Counted from the first letter of the stretch, positions 33,752 to 42,900 are shown. The stretch is DNA of 64,000 bases from Candidatus Methanomethylicaceae archaeon (GCA_015660995.1 JACTUC010000025.1:1-64000); one strand, 5' to 3'. Numbers and translations are program-made. Notes: generated by a model from the sequence alone, not told the origin.

Positions 33752-34669
33752 CTAGAATTTACGAATGAGGTATTCTGCTATTCCGTAGCCGGTCATGTCT
33801 TTATAGGTGAATTTCGCAAGAGGTTCGTGCAAAAACGATAGAGCCTTGCCATCGTTTCCTTCAAAGGAGAGTATTGTTCTTTTTATGACTTCAGCTTGAA
33901 CATGGTATTGGTTACAATCCTTATCCTTGAGAAGGATTTTGAGAGAGATGGGTGATCCTTCCTCGTTGTAAATAGTATCAATATCTGCTTTGACAAGCGG
34001 TAAATTTTTGCCATCAGTGTAGAAGAAGCCAGCATCAACTTCACCCCGGTCGACGACCAGTTTTGTCACATTCAGGGCACATTTTTCAGAAAATTGGCAA
34101 GTTAGCCATATCCACATCTTCGGTGCGTTCCAGTCCCTTACCCCCCAAGAGTGATCCCTTTCGCCAAGCCCAGTAATATGGTAACCCCTGTCCCCTACGA
34201 CCAAATAGCCTGCTGCTTTCCCGAACTGCTCCAAATGTTCGGACGCCACACTCTGCGAGATCTCTTCTTTAAGACCGCTAATGCAATTTCTATAATCAAA
34301 AACGGGGTTCAGTGATTCAAAGTCAAGGTCAAAGGAGACCCTCTCTTGCGTCTTGATCCCTTTCTTGACCTTCGATAGCATTCCAGAAAAAGTAAGCTTC
34401 CACTTCTTTTCCGAGATTAATTTTTTGAAGCTGAGGCCTTTCGCATTAAGGGTCGGGTTGTCGCAGCTCTGCTGGTCCTTTACACCAATAAGAGAGCCGT
34501 CTGGCATCATGAAGAAACAGAACAGGCTCTTCTCGTTCTTGTTGGGCTTCAATCCAATCCTCATGAAGGCACAAACGTCGTTCTTTTTATCGTAAAAGTT
34601 GAAGTAGAAACTTTCGTTCCAGTCTGGATGATTGCCGAAGTCGTGTATAACGTCAGTGTTCATAATCAT
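33752..34669 (-). CDS. DUF7064/DUF7065-type protein (hydroxyneurosporene-synthase-like fold)
   Basis: A 305-residue beta-rich protein with the motif G-E-R-D-H-S-W-G-V-R-D-W at about residues 168-179, which I associate with the CrtC-like/DUF7064 group. Early residues (H-D-F-G-N-H-P-D-W-N-E-S-F-Y-F-N) are consistent with that family. Members are thought to act on lipid-like or hydrophobic substrates; the reaction here is unknown. The start is ATG 34669 or 34663; no ribosome site is visible. It follows a truncated PEP-synthase-like gene by about ten bases. In some bacteria such domains occur near phosphotransferase domains. Confidence 0.6.
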   Translation of the reverse strand: MIMNTDVIHDFGNHPDWNESFYFNFYDKKNDVCAFMRIGLKPNKNEKSLFCFFMMPDGSLIGVKDQQSCDNPTLNAKGLSFKKLISEKKWKLTFSGMLSKVKKGIKTQERVSFDLDFESLNPVFDYRNCISGLKEEISQSVASEHLEQFGKAAGYLVVGDRGYHITGLGERDHSWGVRDWNAPKMWIWLTCQFSEKCALNVTKLVVDRGEVDAGFFYTDGKNLPLVKADIDTIYNEEGSPISLKILLKDKDCNQYHVQAEVIKRTILSFEGNDGKALSFLHEPLAKFTYKDMTGYGIAEYLIRKF

Positions 34670-34679
34670 CACTGTTACA

Positions 34680-35090
34680 TTATGTAAACTTATCTTGTTG
34701 CCCGGCGAACGAGGCTTCAGGTAGATCTTCAGCTTCTGTAGAAGAGCACACAGCCCAAAGGAGGTCATCTCCGGTTTCGTGTAACGTTAAGGCGATCTCT
34801 TTAACAAAATCTTGATCCATTTCGCCAGATTGCACCAGATCCTTGATTGCTTGAGAATATTTTGATATACTCTCCTCGTCGCTAAAGTCAATTGTTTCGA
34901 GGTAGTTTGTAATTTTATCTTTCAAACCATTTATGGAGATGAAATTTTCATAAACGGCGACAGGCACCACGTACCCTTGAAGCACTGGAAAACCAGCGGA
35001 GAGAAGCTTGGCAAGATGAGACGCTTTTCCACCTATCCTTGCGGAGGTCGATTCTTTATACTCCGAGAGAGGAATCAAGTTTTGGATCAT
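34680..35090 (-). pseudogene. Truncated PEP/pyruvate-binding (PPDK N-terminal) domain
   Basis: The 136-residue product begins like PEP synthase and rifampin phosphotransferase: I-G-G-K-A-S-H-L-A-K-L and G-F-P-V-L-Q-G-Y-V-V-P near residues 20-45. It reaches A-V-C-S-S-T-E-A-E-D-L-P, then A-S-F-A-G-Q-Q, and stops. The full ATP-grasp domain needs about 330 residues and a downstream His domain; neither is here. It is either a 3'-truncated remnant or a free-standing partial domain working with the next gene. The frame extends upstream to 35204 but ATG 35090 fits the family start. Confidence 0.65.
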
Positions 35091-35170
35091 GGCGCTGTCA
35101 CGTCGCAAATGACAACTAATCTTCCATTTCTGTTTTTTACAGCAATTAAGGTTAATGCCTAGATGGGGGG

Positions 35171-36091
35171 TCACTTCAGGATTTTTCCGGTCATAATGTA
35201 CCAAAGATACAGATCAAGCTCTGCTAAGTTGAGATTTAGTTTCTTCGCTATTGCTATTAGGATTTTTTCCATTTCCAAGTATCTCTTCCTGTTAAAGGTC
35301 TTTGGCATCTCAATGAGGCCCATTTCCTTCAAGTATTTGAGTATGTGGCGGTCAATTATTGCCACGTCGGTGAAGCCCACGTTCCTGAGGAAGTGGCTTG
35401 CCTCTTTATAGCCGAAGCCCTTGACAGTCTTCACTAACCATTCTCTTGCAGTCCACCCATCCTTGAATTGACTCAGAGCGCCATTCAGGGAACCGTAAAG
35501 AAACCTGTTTTCGCAGATGTAAGACGCCCTAGAGGTGGGAAACCTGTGCCTCAGTGATTTGAGCTTGCCAGCAAGATCGCGTTGTGTGAGCGAGCTAAAT
35601 CCGTCGCCTATCTGTTCCTGGATGCGCACCCCGCCCTCAGCAGTGAAATTGGCAGTAAGTATGCAGAAACACATTTCATTGAAAAGCAGTCTCTCCTCCT
35701 TACCAGTGATTTCGAAATCTTCCAATCTCTTCTTTACGGTTGCTTCGACCTTTTTTATAGCAGAACGTATTTCATCAAGAAAGTCCATTTTGATTATCTT
35801 CACAGCATAGTGCGACTGTGCATTTCCTCCCGTAATTGAAACTTCCAAAATTGAATACGCGATTCCTGTGGACTCTTCAAGCATTTTGACAAAGTCGTCG
35901 AAGTAGGAGAATGCGCAACAACTTTCGAAAACCTGACCGAAGAACTCAAATTCAAGAACCCGCCCTCGGAACGAGATAAGTCGTACTGCCGCCTCTGTGC
36001 TGAAATGCAAATTGAAAGCCTCGAGAGGATTTGTAACACCAGAACTGTTGGATTTATCGTTTGGGAGGGGGGACAATGGGCAGAACCTCAT
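35171..36091 (-). CDS. Ogg2-like 8-oxoguanine DNA glycosylase/AP lyase with N-terminal extension
   Basis: The C-terminal 205 residues match archaeal Ogg2: F-N-E-M-C-F-C-I-L-T-A-N, then K-G-F-G-Y-K-E-A-S-H-F-L-R-N-V-G with the helix-hairpin-helix, and D-V-A-I-I-D-R-H-I-L-K carrying the catalytic Lys/Asp region. A Met at 35788 would give the standard-length enzyme. The frame continues about 101 residues further upstream with protein-like sequence (F-R-G-R-V-L-E-F-E-F-F-G-Q). That part could be a fused domain or a separate start choice. It removes oxidised guanine from DNA. The 264 bases before the aldolase (36092-36355) show only TATA-like patches. Confidence 0.8.
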   Translation of the reverse strand: MRFCPLSPLPNDKSNSSGVTNPLEAFNLHFSTEAAVRLISFRGRVLEFEFFGQVFESCCAFSYFDDFVKMLEESTGIAYSILEVSITGGNAQSHYAVKIIKMDFLDEIRSAIKKVEATVKKRLEDFEITGKEERLLFNEMCFCILTANFTAEGGVRIQEQIGDGFSSLTQRDLAGKLKSLRHRFPTSRASYICENRFLYGSLNGALSQFKDGWTAREWLVKTVKGFGYKEASHFLRNVGFTDVAIIDRHILKYLKEMGLIEMPKTFNRKRYLEMEKILIAIAKKLNLNLAELDLYLWYIMTGKILK

Positions 36092-36355
36092 TGGTGCTTA
36101 CGGTTTCAATTTACTGCAATCTGTCGCTAATAATCTTTCTAGTCTAGGGGAAAATAAGAGGCGCTGATTGTGGTTCGGAATTGTTGAGATTATCCCAAAG
36201 TTGCAAATCTGTGGGTGCGAAGATTGCATAAATTCGTCCTTATGATTAGTGCCACGTGGGAATGGGTTACCGTTTATCCAATGCTGCTTGCCAGAGACAA
36301 ACTTGTTTTTTCATCGATCATAAAGGATTTAGGCGATGCATAGTCAATAACAATT

Positions 36356-37186
36356 ATGCTCAATGGAACACCTTCCAGCATCGGCAAAAACGTCCACCTG
36401 AAGAGAATTCTAAAAGGAGGAAAGGCGGTTATTTTTGCGTTTGACCATGGCTTCGAGCATGGCCCGTCTGACTTTGAGGGGGATAGGATTGACCCTAGAG
36501 TCGTAGTAAAACTGGCAGTTGAGTCAAAGTTTGACGCGATTATGGCTATGCCAGGGATTGCGCGGGCGACTTGGGACCTTTGGGCTGGTAGAATCCCCAT
36601 GATCATCAAGTTGACTGGGAAGACCTCGCTCAGACCCGCCGAGTTTCAATTCCTGCAATATAAGATAGGGGAAGCTCAAGACGCGGCTGTGATGGGTGCT
36701 GACGCGGTTGCAGCGACAGTTTATTGGGGAGCTGTGCAGGAGGATGTGATGGCTGAGAGGTTTGCCAAAATCGCAACGGAGTGCAATCTTCTCGGAATGC
36801 CAACATTAATGCTTTCATACCCTCGAGGGCCTTCCATAAAAGATCAGAACGATCCTGAGATCGTGAGATATGCTGCAAGGGCTAGTGCAGAGATTGGGGC
36901 AGACCTTATTAAAACATATTATACTGGTTCAGCGGAGAGCTTCAGGAGGGTTGTGGAAGCTTCAACGGTGCCGGTCATGATGAGCGGCGGGGTCAAATAT
37001 AAGGCAGGTATCGACTTTCTGCGAGCGGTTGAGAATGTGATGAAGGCTGGTGGCGCAGGGGTTGTTACTGGGAGAAATGTGTTCCAAAGCAGGGATTTTG
37101 CGCCCTTGGTAATGGCTACAAGGGCGATCGTTCATCAAAGGTTAACTGCCAACGAAGCTGCCGATAAATTCAAGGTAAAGGGGTAG
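36356..37186 (+). CDS. fba: Class I fructose-1,6-bisphosphate aldolase, archaeal (DhnA/FbaB) type
   Basis: A 276-residue TIM-barrel aldolase. The start G-x-G-K-x-V-x-L-x-R-I-like region, F-D-H-G-F-E-H-G-P, and the Schiff-base Lys in A-D-L-I-K-T-Y-Y-T-G near residue 186 are all present. S-G-G-V-K and G-R-N-V-F-Q are phosphate-binding loops. It splits or forms fructose 1,6-bisphosphate in glycolysis and gluconeogenesis. A PfkB kinase follows five bases later. Confidence 0.92.
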   Translation: MLNGTPSSIGKNVHLKRILKGGKAVIFAFDHGFEHGPSDFEGDRIDPRVVVKLAVESKFDAIMAMPGIARATWDLWAGRIPMIIKLTGKTSLRPAEFQFLQYKIGEAQDAAVMGADAVAATVYWGAVQEDVMAERFAKIATECNLLGMPTLMLSYPRGPSIKDQNDPEIVRYAARASAEIGADLIKTYYTGSAESFRRVVEASTVPVMMSGGVKYKAGIDFLRAVENVMKAGGAGVVTGRNVFQSRDFAPLVMATRAIVHQRLTANEAADKFKVKG

Positions 37187-37191
37187 ACTTC

Positions 37192-38106
37192 TTGGCGTGC
37201 CGAATTTTTTCCGTCGGGCACGTGCTAATTGATATGAGGGTTAGGGTTGACGAGTTCAGCGGGAGCGATCTTCTGAGCCCGATAAAGGAGATCAGCTACG
37301 GTGTTGGGGGATCTGCGGCTAACGTTGCAATAGGCATTACGAGGCTTGGAGGCTCCTGCACGTTGGTTGGCAAAATCGGCATAGACAACTTCGGCAGGAT
37401 GGTTGTCGACGAATTGATGAAGGAAAACGTGAGCCTCGACCATGTAAAAGCGGATCTCGTAGAGAAGACCGGTCTGACAATAGTCATAATAAACAAAAAA
37501 GGGGACATTGCCATGTATGGAGACAAAGGAGCATCGGACAGCTTGAAACCTGAAGACGTCACTGGCATAAAGCCCATAGGTTGCGAATATGTGCATATAG
37601 CAAGCTTAAGGATGGATACGTCGATTGCAGTTGCAAACCTTTCGAAAAAAAGTGGGCTATTCGTGGCCTTCGATCCAGGCAGAGAGCTGGCTGTAAAGGG
37701 TTTGAAGCACATAAAGCCAATATTCAAGTACTTGGACCTTCTGCTCATGAACTCCAAAGAAGCTAAAGCCATCACAGGCTACGATGAGCCTGAAAAGGTA
37801 TGTGGCTTGCTTAGGAAGGCTGGGGCGAAAGGTGTCATTGTGAAGCTGGGGGGGAAGGGAGCCTACTACTCTAACCAGCAAGACGAAGGCATGGTAACGG
37901 CATTCAATGTTAAGGCGATAGACACAACAGGCGCAGGGGATGCCTTTGTGACTGGCCTGCTACATTCATTGGGCGGTGGAAATAATTTCAAAGAGGCTAT
38001 GAGGTACGCTAGCGCCGTAGCAGCGATAAAGGTCACCCGTCTTGGCTCGCATGTTATACCCAACGGCGATGAGGTAGAAGAATTTCTGTCGTTGGCAAAA
38101 AAATAA
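37192..38106 (+). CDS. PfkB-family carbohydrate kinase
   Basis: A 304-residue ribokinase-like sugar kinase. The N-terminal G-G-S-A-A-N-V-A-I-G-I-T-R-L-G motif and the C-terminal D-T-T-G-A-G-D-A-F motif with catalytic Asp are clear. Coupling to FBP aldolase suggests a hexose or hexose-phosphate substrate in the same pathway, possibly fructose 6-phosphate; PfkB specificity cannot be read from sequence. The TTG start at 37192 follows a purine-rich AAAGGGG region. Confidence 0.85.
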   Translation: MACRIFSVGHVLIDMRVRVDEFSGSDLLSPIKEISYGVGGSAANVAIGITRLGGSCTLVGKIGIDNFGRMVVDELMKENVSLDHVKADLVEKTGLTIVIINKKGDIAMYGDKGASDSLKPEDVTGIKPIGCEYVHIASLRMDTSIAVANLSKKSGLFVAFDPGRELAVKGLKHIKPIFKYLDLLLMNSKEAKAITGYDEPEKVCGLLRKAGAKGVIVKLGGKGAYYSNQQDEGMVTAFNVKAIDTTGAGDAFVTGLLHSLGGGNNFKEAMRYASAVAAIKVTRLGSHVIPNGDEVEEFLSLAKK

Positions 38107-38153
38107 CAATTGCCTAAAGAATAAAAAAAACCAACGGTTGTTGGAGCTATTGT

Positions 38154-38165
38154 AATACGCGTATT
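38154..38165. promoter_or_regulatory. 12-bp perfect palindrome upstream of glnA
   Basis: AATACGCGTATT is its own reverse complement. It lies about 90 bases before the glutamine synthetase start and about 50 before its TATA box (38214-38222). It does not match the GGA-N6-TTC operator of NrpR. It may bind a regulator of glnA. Confidence 0.4.
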
Positions 38166-38213
38166 GTATTTCCCTTCATAAAGTATATACTGTTCACTTT
38201 TTTACCAGTAAGT

Positions 38214-38222
38214 TTTATATAA
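38214..38222 (+). promoter_or_regulatory. TATA box of glnA
   Basis: TTTATATAA lies about 34 bases before the start codon, predicting a leader of less than ten bases. Confidence 0.6.
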
Positions 38223-38251
38223 CATTAGAAAACAGTGTTAAAAATTATTGT

Positions 38252-39628
38252 TTGGTGAGATCATTGAAGAATTTCAAGGATGCCATGTGGAAGGAGAAGG
38301 TAAACGAGGTTATTGTAAGAGTGCAAGCAGAGCAGATAAAGTTCGTAAGGCTCCAATTCACGGATCTAAATGGAATCCTGAAAAGCCTTGCTGTGAACTC
38401 GAAAAATCTTGAGAATATTTTCGAGAACGGACAGTCCTTTGACGGGTCATCTATCACTGGATATAGGTCGATAGAAGAGTCTGATATGGTTCTCTTTCCT
38501 GACCCGACAACATTTGCAGTATTGCCTTGGAGACCAAAGGAGAGGTCGTCGTGCAGGATGATCTGCGACGTCCACACCCCAGACAACAAAAGGTTTGAGG
38601 CCGATCCCAGGTACATCCTTGAGAGAGCGCTTGCAAAGCTCAACGCAGCTGGAATGGACTATAAGTGCGCACCTGAGTTAGAGTTTTTCATAGTGAAGGA
38701 AGACGGTGAAGGCAATGTGCCAAAGCCCATAGACATGGCCGGGTATTTCGATTACCACCCTGGCGATCTGACTGACGACATAAGAAGGGAGATAGCCGAC
38801 AATGCGGAGGCGTTTGGTATAGACATCGAAATATCCCATCACGAGGTGGCTTTGGGGCAGAATGAGATCGATTTCAGGTATGACGAAGGCTTATTGACTG
38901 CCGATAGAGCGATCACGATGAAGATGGTCACCAAGGTCACGGCGGCAAAAAACGGCTATTTGGCGACCTACATGCCAAAGCCTTTCTTCGGTGTCAATGG
39001 GTCAGGAATGCACACACATCAGAGCTTCTGGGACAGAGATGTCAAGCACAATTTGATGTTTTCTGAGAATGAAAGCTCTGGCTACCTCTCGGACCTAGCC
39101 AGGTTCGCCATCGGCGGGCAGCTTATGCACGGGCGTGAGATGAGTGCGATCCTTGCTTCATGGCCCAACTCCTACAAGAGGCTTGTGCCGGGCTATGAAG
39201 CGCCAGTCTACATAGCTTGGGCGTTCAAGAACAGGTCTCCCCTCATAAGGGTGCCAAACTTCGGAGGAAAGAGGAATGCAGCAAGGTTCGAGATACGCTG
39301 CCCAGATCCAGCAGGTAATCCCTACCTCCAGTTCGCGGCCCTCTGCTTGTCAGCACTTGATGGAATAAAGAAGAAGGCAGATCCAGGCGAGCCGACGGAG
39401 ATGAATGTCTACAAAATGAGTTACGAGGAAAGGAAGGCCAAAGGCATAATCTCTCTCCCAGAATCGCTGAAGGAGGCTCTGGACGAGATGGATAGGAGCG
39501 AATTCATGAGGGACGCATTGGGAGATACAGCTTTCGAGAATTATCTTGCTGTAAAGAGGAAGGAATGGGATCTCTACAGGATACAGGTAACGGATTGGGA
39601 AATAGCAAGATACATTAGAAGACTTTAA
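38252..39628 (+). CDS. glnA: Glutamine synthetase type I
   Basis: A 458-residue enzyme forming glutamine from glutamate, ammonia and ATP. Motifs include F-D-G-S-S-I-T-G-Y near residue 66, A-P-E-L-E-F-F with metal-binding Glu, G-S-G-M-H-T-H-Q-S in the ammonia/glutamate pocket and the R-N-A-A-R-F-E-I-R region. Length is normal for archaeal dodecameric GS. The start is TTG 38252 or GTG 38255; the short leader fits archaeal leaderless translation. It is a single-gene transcript. Confidence 0.96.
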   Translation: MVRSLKNFKDAMWKEKVNEVIVRVQAEQIKFVRLQFTDLNGILKSLAVNSKNLENIFENGQSFDGSSITGYRSIEESDMVLFPDPTTFAVLPWRPKERSSCRMICDVHTPDNKRFEADPRYILERALAKLNAAGMDYKCAPELEFFIVKEDGEGNVPKPIDMAGYFDYHPGDLTDDIRREIADNAEAFGIDIEISHHEVALGQNEIDFRYDEGLLTADRAITMKMVTKVTAAKNGYLATYMPKPFFGVNGSGMHTHQSFWDRDVKHNLMFSENESSGYLSDLARFAIGGQLMHGREMSAILASWPNSYKRLVPGYEAPVYIAWAFKNRSPLIRVPNFGGKRNAARFEIRCPDPAGNPYLQFAALCLSALDGIKKKADPGEPTEMNVYKMSYEERKAKGIISLPESLKEALDEMDRSEFMRDALGDTAFENYLAVKRKEWDLYRIQVTDWEIARYIRRL

Positions 39629-39708
39629 GGAACAATTCCCAAACCTTTTTTTTATTTTCTATAACTTTATATGCTGTTTTTTTCAAATCCCTTCTAAGGG
39701 GCTCGACA

Positions 39709-39981
39709 ATGAAAAGGAGACTTTTAGAAATTCTAGCTTGCCCAATGTGCAAGCATCATCCATTAGAACTCAAAGTATTTGATGAAAAACAGGAGATTGA
39801 AGAGGGAGTCTTGATGTGTGAAGGCTGTGGCAGATGGTACCCAATCATCGAAACCATACCACACATGCTACCGGATGATTTGAGGGAAGAGATCGAGGAC
39901 AAGGATTTCTTAAAGAAATGGAAGAAAGAGTTACCCAAGAGAGTGCTTGCAAAAGGCAAGCCCTTCAATCTTGAAGAATAA
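39709..39981 (+). CDS. Trm112-like zinc protein
   Basis: A 90-residue protein with a zinc ribbon: C-P-M-C-K-H near residue 11 and [10 protein letters not shown] near residue 38. The [14 protein letters not shown] continuation is the typical Trm112 segment. Trm112 activates several SAM-dependent methyltransferases of tRNA and release factor; no partner lies nearby. A TATA box (TTTATATG near 39667) supports the transcript. Confidence 0.88.
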   Translation: MKRRLLEILACPMCKHHPLELKVFDEKQEIEEGVLMCEGCGRWYPIIETIPHMLPDDLREEIEDKDFLKKWKKELPKRVLAKGKPFNLEE

Positions 39982-40031
39982 AAAATAGCCAGTAAAAATA
40001 TCCTCATAAAGAGTTCGAGTGGAAGGATAAT

Positions 40032-40175
40032 TTACTTTTTATACGAACATTTCTGGCAGTGAATCTCGCCGTTGGCTAACATCGTACCCTCATCATTAAA
40101 GGGCGGGCGATGGCAGATATAGTAAGTGCTACCAGAAGGGGTCGTGTACTTTTCAAATAATGTGCATGTTGGCAT
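40032..40175 (-). CDS. 47-residue zinc-ribbon-like small protein
   Basis: A minus-strand frame encoding 47 residues with cysteines at 4, 21, 40 and 43. The C40-x2-C43 pair and earlier Cys/His residues suggest one zinc site. The ATG is preceded by AGAGGTG at a good ribosome-site distance, and the frame closes just before the C-terminal Y-K-K. I do not recognise the family. It mirrors the other 47-residue zinc protein across the nitrilase gene. It lies in a gap that otherwise appears empty. Confidence 0.6.
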   Translation of the reverse strand: MPTCTLFEKYTTPSGSTYYICHRPPFNDEGTMLANGEIHCQKCSYKK

Positions 40176-40318
40176 CTTGCGTTACACCTCTGTCTTTAGA
40201 CAACTCCAGAATTTGGATCAAATATATAAACATTTTTCTGTCCCACTCAGGTGGGATTAAGGTAAAGATTTAGATGATTTATATTTTGGCATTGCAAAGT
40301 ATTGTGCGGTGGGAGGCC

Positions 40319-41137
40319 ATGTCTGTTAGAATAGGAATCGCCCAGATGGTGAGCGGCGAAAACAAAGTCAAGAATCTTAAAGTGGCAAAGGGAATGGTCA
40401 TCTCCGCAGCAGAGAAAGGAGCAGAATTGGTTCTCCTCCCAGAACTATTTGGCTACCTTCCCCCTACGATTAACAGGAAGGGATACTTGCAAAATGCTGA
40501 AAATATTAATGGCCAAACCTTAACCATGCTGTCGAAGATCGCGAGGGAGGGGGGGCTGGCGATCATAGCTGGCAGCATAATAGAAAAGAGCAAATATGAA
40601 CTATTTAACACATCTTGCCTGGTTGCACCTGATGGGAAATTATTTTCTTATCGGAAGGTTCACCTCTTCAAATTCAAAGGTATCAACGAGAGCAGTATTT
40701 TTTCGGAAGGAACTGAACCATCAGTTGCTGAATTTCTCGGTAAAAAGATAGGTCTAACGATCTGTTTCGACCTAAGGTTCCCTGAGATCTACAGGGCAGA
40801 GATGCTCATGGGAGCAGAAATGATATCAAACGTAGCCGCTTTCTTGGAGAAGACAGGCAAGGCGCACTGGATGACTCTATTGAGAGCACGGGCAATAGAG
40901 AATCAGGTCTTTGTTTTAGCAGCTAATCAAGCCAAAGGGGAAGGCGAAGGACCGGTCTACTTTGGAAACAGCTGTGTGATAGGCCCATGGGGGGAGTTAG
41001 TTGCGAAAGCGGGTCAGCAGGAAGAATTACTCATTGCTGATGTTGACTTGCGCAAGGTTAGAGAGGTAAGACGGGAGCTTCCTTGCTTAAACGCAAGAAG
41101 ACCGGAAGCATACATAATTAACAAAATAAAAAAATAA
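40319..41137 (+). CDS. Carbon-nitrogen hydrolase (nitrilase superfamily)
   Basis: A 272-residue amidase-type enzyme. The catalytic Glu is in L-P-E-L-F-G, the Lys in R-K-V-H-L-F-K, and the Cys in T-I-C-F-D-L-R-F-P-E, the standard Glu-Lys-Cys triad. The R-F-P-E and A-A-N-Q-A-K-G segments place it near the NIT/omega-amidase-like branch; the substrate is uncertain. ATG 40319 has GGGAGG just upstream; a longer frame from 40274 has no such support. A TATA-like patch lies near 40225. Confidence 0.9.
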   Translation: MSVRIGIAQMVSGENKVKNLKVAKGMVISAAEKGAELVLLPELFGYLPPTINRKGYLQNAENINGQTLTMLSKIAREGGLAIIAGSIIEKSKYELFNTSCLVAPDGKLFSYRKVHLFKFKGINESSIFSEGTEPSVAEFLGKKIGLTICFDLRFPEIYRAEMLMGAEMISNVAAFLEKTGKAHWMTLLRARAIENQVFVLAANQAKGEGEGPVYFGNSCVIGPWGELVAKAGQQEELLIADVDLRKVREVRRELPCLNARRPEAYIINKIKK

Positions 41138-41152
41138 AAGGAAATGAAGAGT

Positions 41153-41296
41153 TTACTTCATTGCAGCTCTAAAGAAAGCGCCACAGCTTGGGCACTTGTA
41201 AAGGCCAATATCGATTGCTTTTTTGCCTTTTGGAGCTAGTTTCCAAGTCTTTGTTGGCTTAGCAACTTCTTTTTTGCATTTAGGGCATTTTGCCAT
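41153..41296 (-). CDS. Cren7-like zinc-ribbon nucleoid protein candidate (47 aa)
   Basis: A 47-residue minus-strand protein. Residues 16-31 (K-T-W-K-L-A-P-K-G-K-K-A-I-D-I-G) and L-Y-K near 32-34, with F-F-R at 41-43, align well with the crenarchaeal chromatin protein Cren7 (W-A-L-A-P-K-G-R-K then I-G-L-F-K and F-R). Unlike Cren7, C4-x2-C7 and C35-x2-C38 form a zinc knuckle pair across the sheet. A GGAGGA ribosome site lies six bases before the ATG. It probably binds and bends DNA as an SH3-like barrel stabilised by zinc; that is inference. Confidence 0.75.
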   Translation of the reverse strand: MAKCPKCKKEVAKPTKTWKLAPKGKKAIDIGLYKCPSCGAFFRAAMK

Positions 41297-41493
41297 ATGA
41301 TTTCCTCCAATCTTCGCTTTGTACTATCATCACGCTCATGATCAATAAAAGTGTTATGGTGAGGTAGTAAAGGAAATATCGCCAATAATGCTCCATTGAG
41401 ACTTGACGATGAGCTTTATTGGCAAAGCTCAAGAAAAGTGTTGGAATATACATTGAAGATGTAAATGAAAAATAAAAAAATTAATTATTTTAT

Positions 41494-42000
41494 TTAAAGG
41501 TGCATTGCTTTGTCTTTGTCAAGGAGCGTGGAGAACTTATAGTGGTGATCCTCTTCTTGTTCTAGGATCTCTTGGAATATGAATGCGGTTGTCGGGTCAT
41601 TCTGCGCTTTTGCAACACTTATGATCTCCTTGTAAAGTTTTATTGCTTCTTCTTCGGCCTTCTTGTCCAACTCAAGCATCTCTTTTATGCTATCGCCAAA
41701 CTTAATCTCGGCGGGTTTTGTTGTTGGCCTCTGACCAAAGTAGTCTATTCTCTCTGCAATTTTTTCATAATGCTTCATTTCAGCTATGGCAGTTTCTTCA
41801 AGCACCTTGGATACGCTCTCGCTCATAATACCACGTGCCATGATATGTTGCCAGATGTACTGAATAGCAACTTGGATTTCCCTAGAGGCACCAGCATTCA
41901 TTAGATCTATGAGTTTTTTACTAGCCCCAGGACTGTATGGCTTTGCTCCTTTTGCCTCCTCGGCTATCACATCAGCGTGGGTTAGCAGTTCTTTTGGCAT
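41494..42000 (-). CDS. Ferritin-like (bacterioferritin/DPS-type) protein
   Basis: A 168-residue four-helix-bundle protein. Conserved iron ligands are suggested by N-A-G-A-S-R-E-I-Q-V-A-I-Q-Y, E-E-T-A-I-A-E-M-K-H-Y-E-K-I-A-E-R-I, and E-I-L-E-Q-E-E-D-H-H. These give the E and E-x2-H repeats of bacterioferritin. It likely oxidises and stores iron or protects DNA. The ATG follows AAGGAGG. Confidence 0.88.
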   Translation of the reverse strand: MPKELLTHADVIAEEAKGAKPYSPGASKKLIDLMNAGASREIQVAIQYIWQHIMARGIMSESVSKVLEETAIAEMKHYEKIAERIDYFGQRPTTKPAEIKFGDSIKEMLELDKKAEEEAIKLYKEIISVAKAQNDPTTAFIFQEILEQEEDHHYKFSTLLDKDKAMHL

Positions 42001-42064
42001 TTTGAAATTCCTCCTTTTTCATTGCTTAGTTGTACTAAATATTGATCAGCTATTGAATAAAGTT

Positions 42065-42766
42065 TTAGGTCATTGGAAGGAGGATCAGAAGGGTAACAAA
42101 CGACGTAACGGTGATCAGGACATTGTCGTCAATGGGACCGAACTCAAAGTGCTCTGCGATGGATGCTACTACAGCAGCGGCAATCCCTGCAAGAGGAAAA
42201 CCTGCCAAAGCGGTATAATAGTAACCGATGGGGATGCAAACTGCAAGCATGGCAATGTTGCCCAGCCAGCTCTTAGTTCGCCTTTTGTAAACTGCATTTC
42301 TGACTATACCTGTAGCAGCATCACCAAATGACATAAATGCTGCCGGGATAACGCCATAGACGGGATTCCCTGTGAGGATCCAGGAGAGCCCGATAGCAAA
42401 ACCCCAAGCGATGATGAAGTTGACCTCATACGTGTTTTCTTCAACTTGGAACCAGTAGAATAGTTTGTGCACTCGATGAGGAATGTAGGTGATTATTGCC
42501 AGCAAGGTGACAAGGATCAACGGGATTGTTACCGCGGAGAAGAAGATCGGGAAGAGTAGTGTTGGTACACCACCAGCAAAGATGTGAATTAGCTTTCTAT
42601 CATAATATTTAGCGACGTTAGTGGGAAAATTCCTTTTCATGAATATTTTATAGGCATATCTGGTGCCATAGACTACGCAAAGGATGTAGACGAACAGGAT
42701 TATCCCAATTATTCCCTCTTGGACCCAGTTTTGGCTAATGAACACATCGTGTAGCCCAAGAGACAT
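42065..42766 (-). CDS. Dolichol kinase-like (phosphatidate cytidylyltransferase-fold) membrane protein
   Basis: A 233-residue polytopic membrane protein of about six or seven helices. It has D-R-K-L-I-H-I-F-A-G-G, M-S-F-G-D-A-A-T-G-I-V-R-N, R-R-T-K-S-W-L-G-N and the C-terminal A-E-H-F-E-F-G-P-I-D-D-N, the pattern of CTP-dependent polyprenol/phytol kinases (SEC59/VTE5). It probably phosphorylates an isoprenoid alcohol used for glycan carriers or lipid salvage. The substrate is not readable. Confidence 0.8.
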   Translation of the reverse strand: MSLGLHDVFISQNWVQEGIIGIILFVYILCVVYGTRYAYKIFMKRNFPTNVAKYYDRKLIHIFAGGVPTLLFPIFFSAVTIPLILVTLLAIITYIPHRVHKLFYWFQVEENTYEVNFIIAWGFAIGLSWILTGNPVYGVIPAAFMSFGDAATGIVRNAVYKRRTKSWLGNIAMLAVCIPIGYYYTALAGFPLAGIAAAVVASIAEHFEFGPIDDNVLITVTSFVTLLILLPMT

Positions 42767-42900
42767 GGAGAGACCTTCGAGGGATTATAGCGATACTTTG
42801 AAACTTTCGAGTTAATATTAGTTTGGATTCTGTCTGTATATTCCGTAGAGTACAAGATCTAGAAGTGTCTGTTTTATGGAAACAATTGATTCCACCAAAA

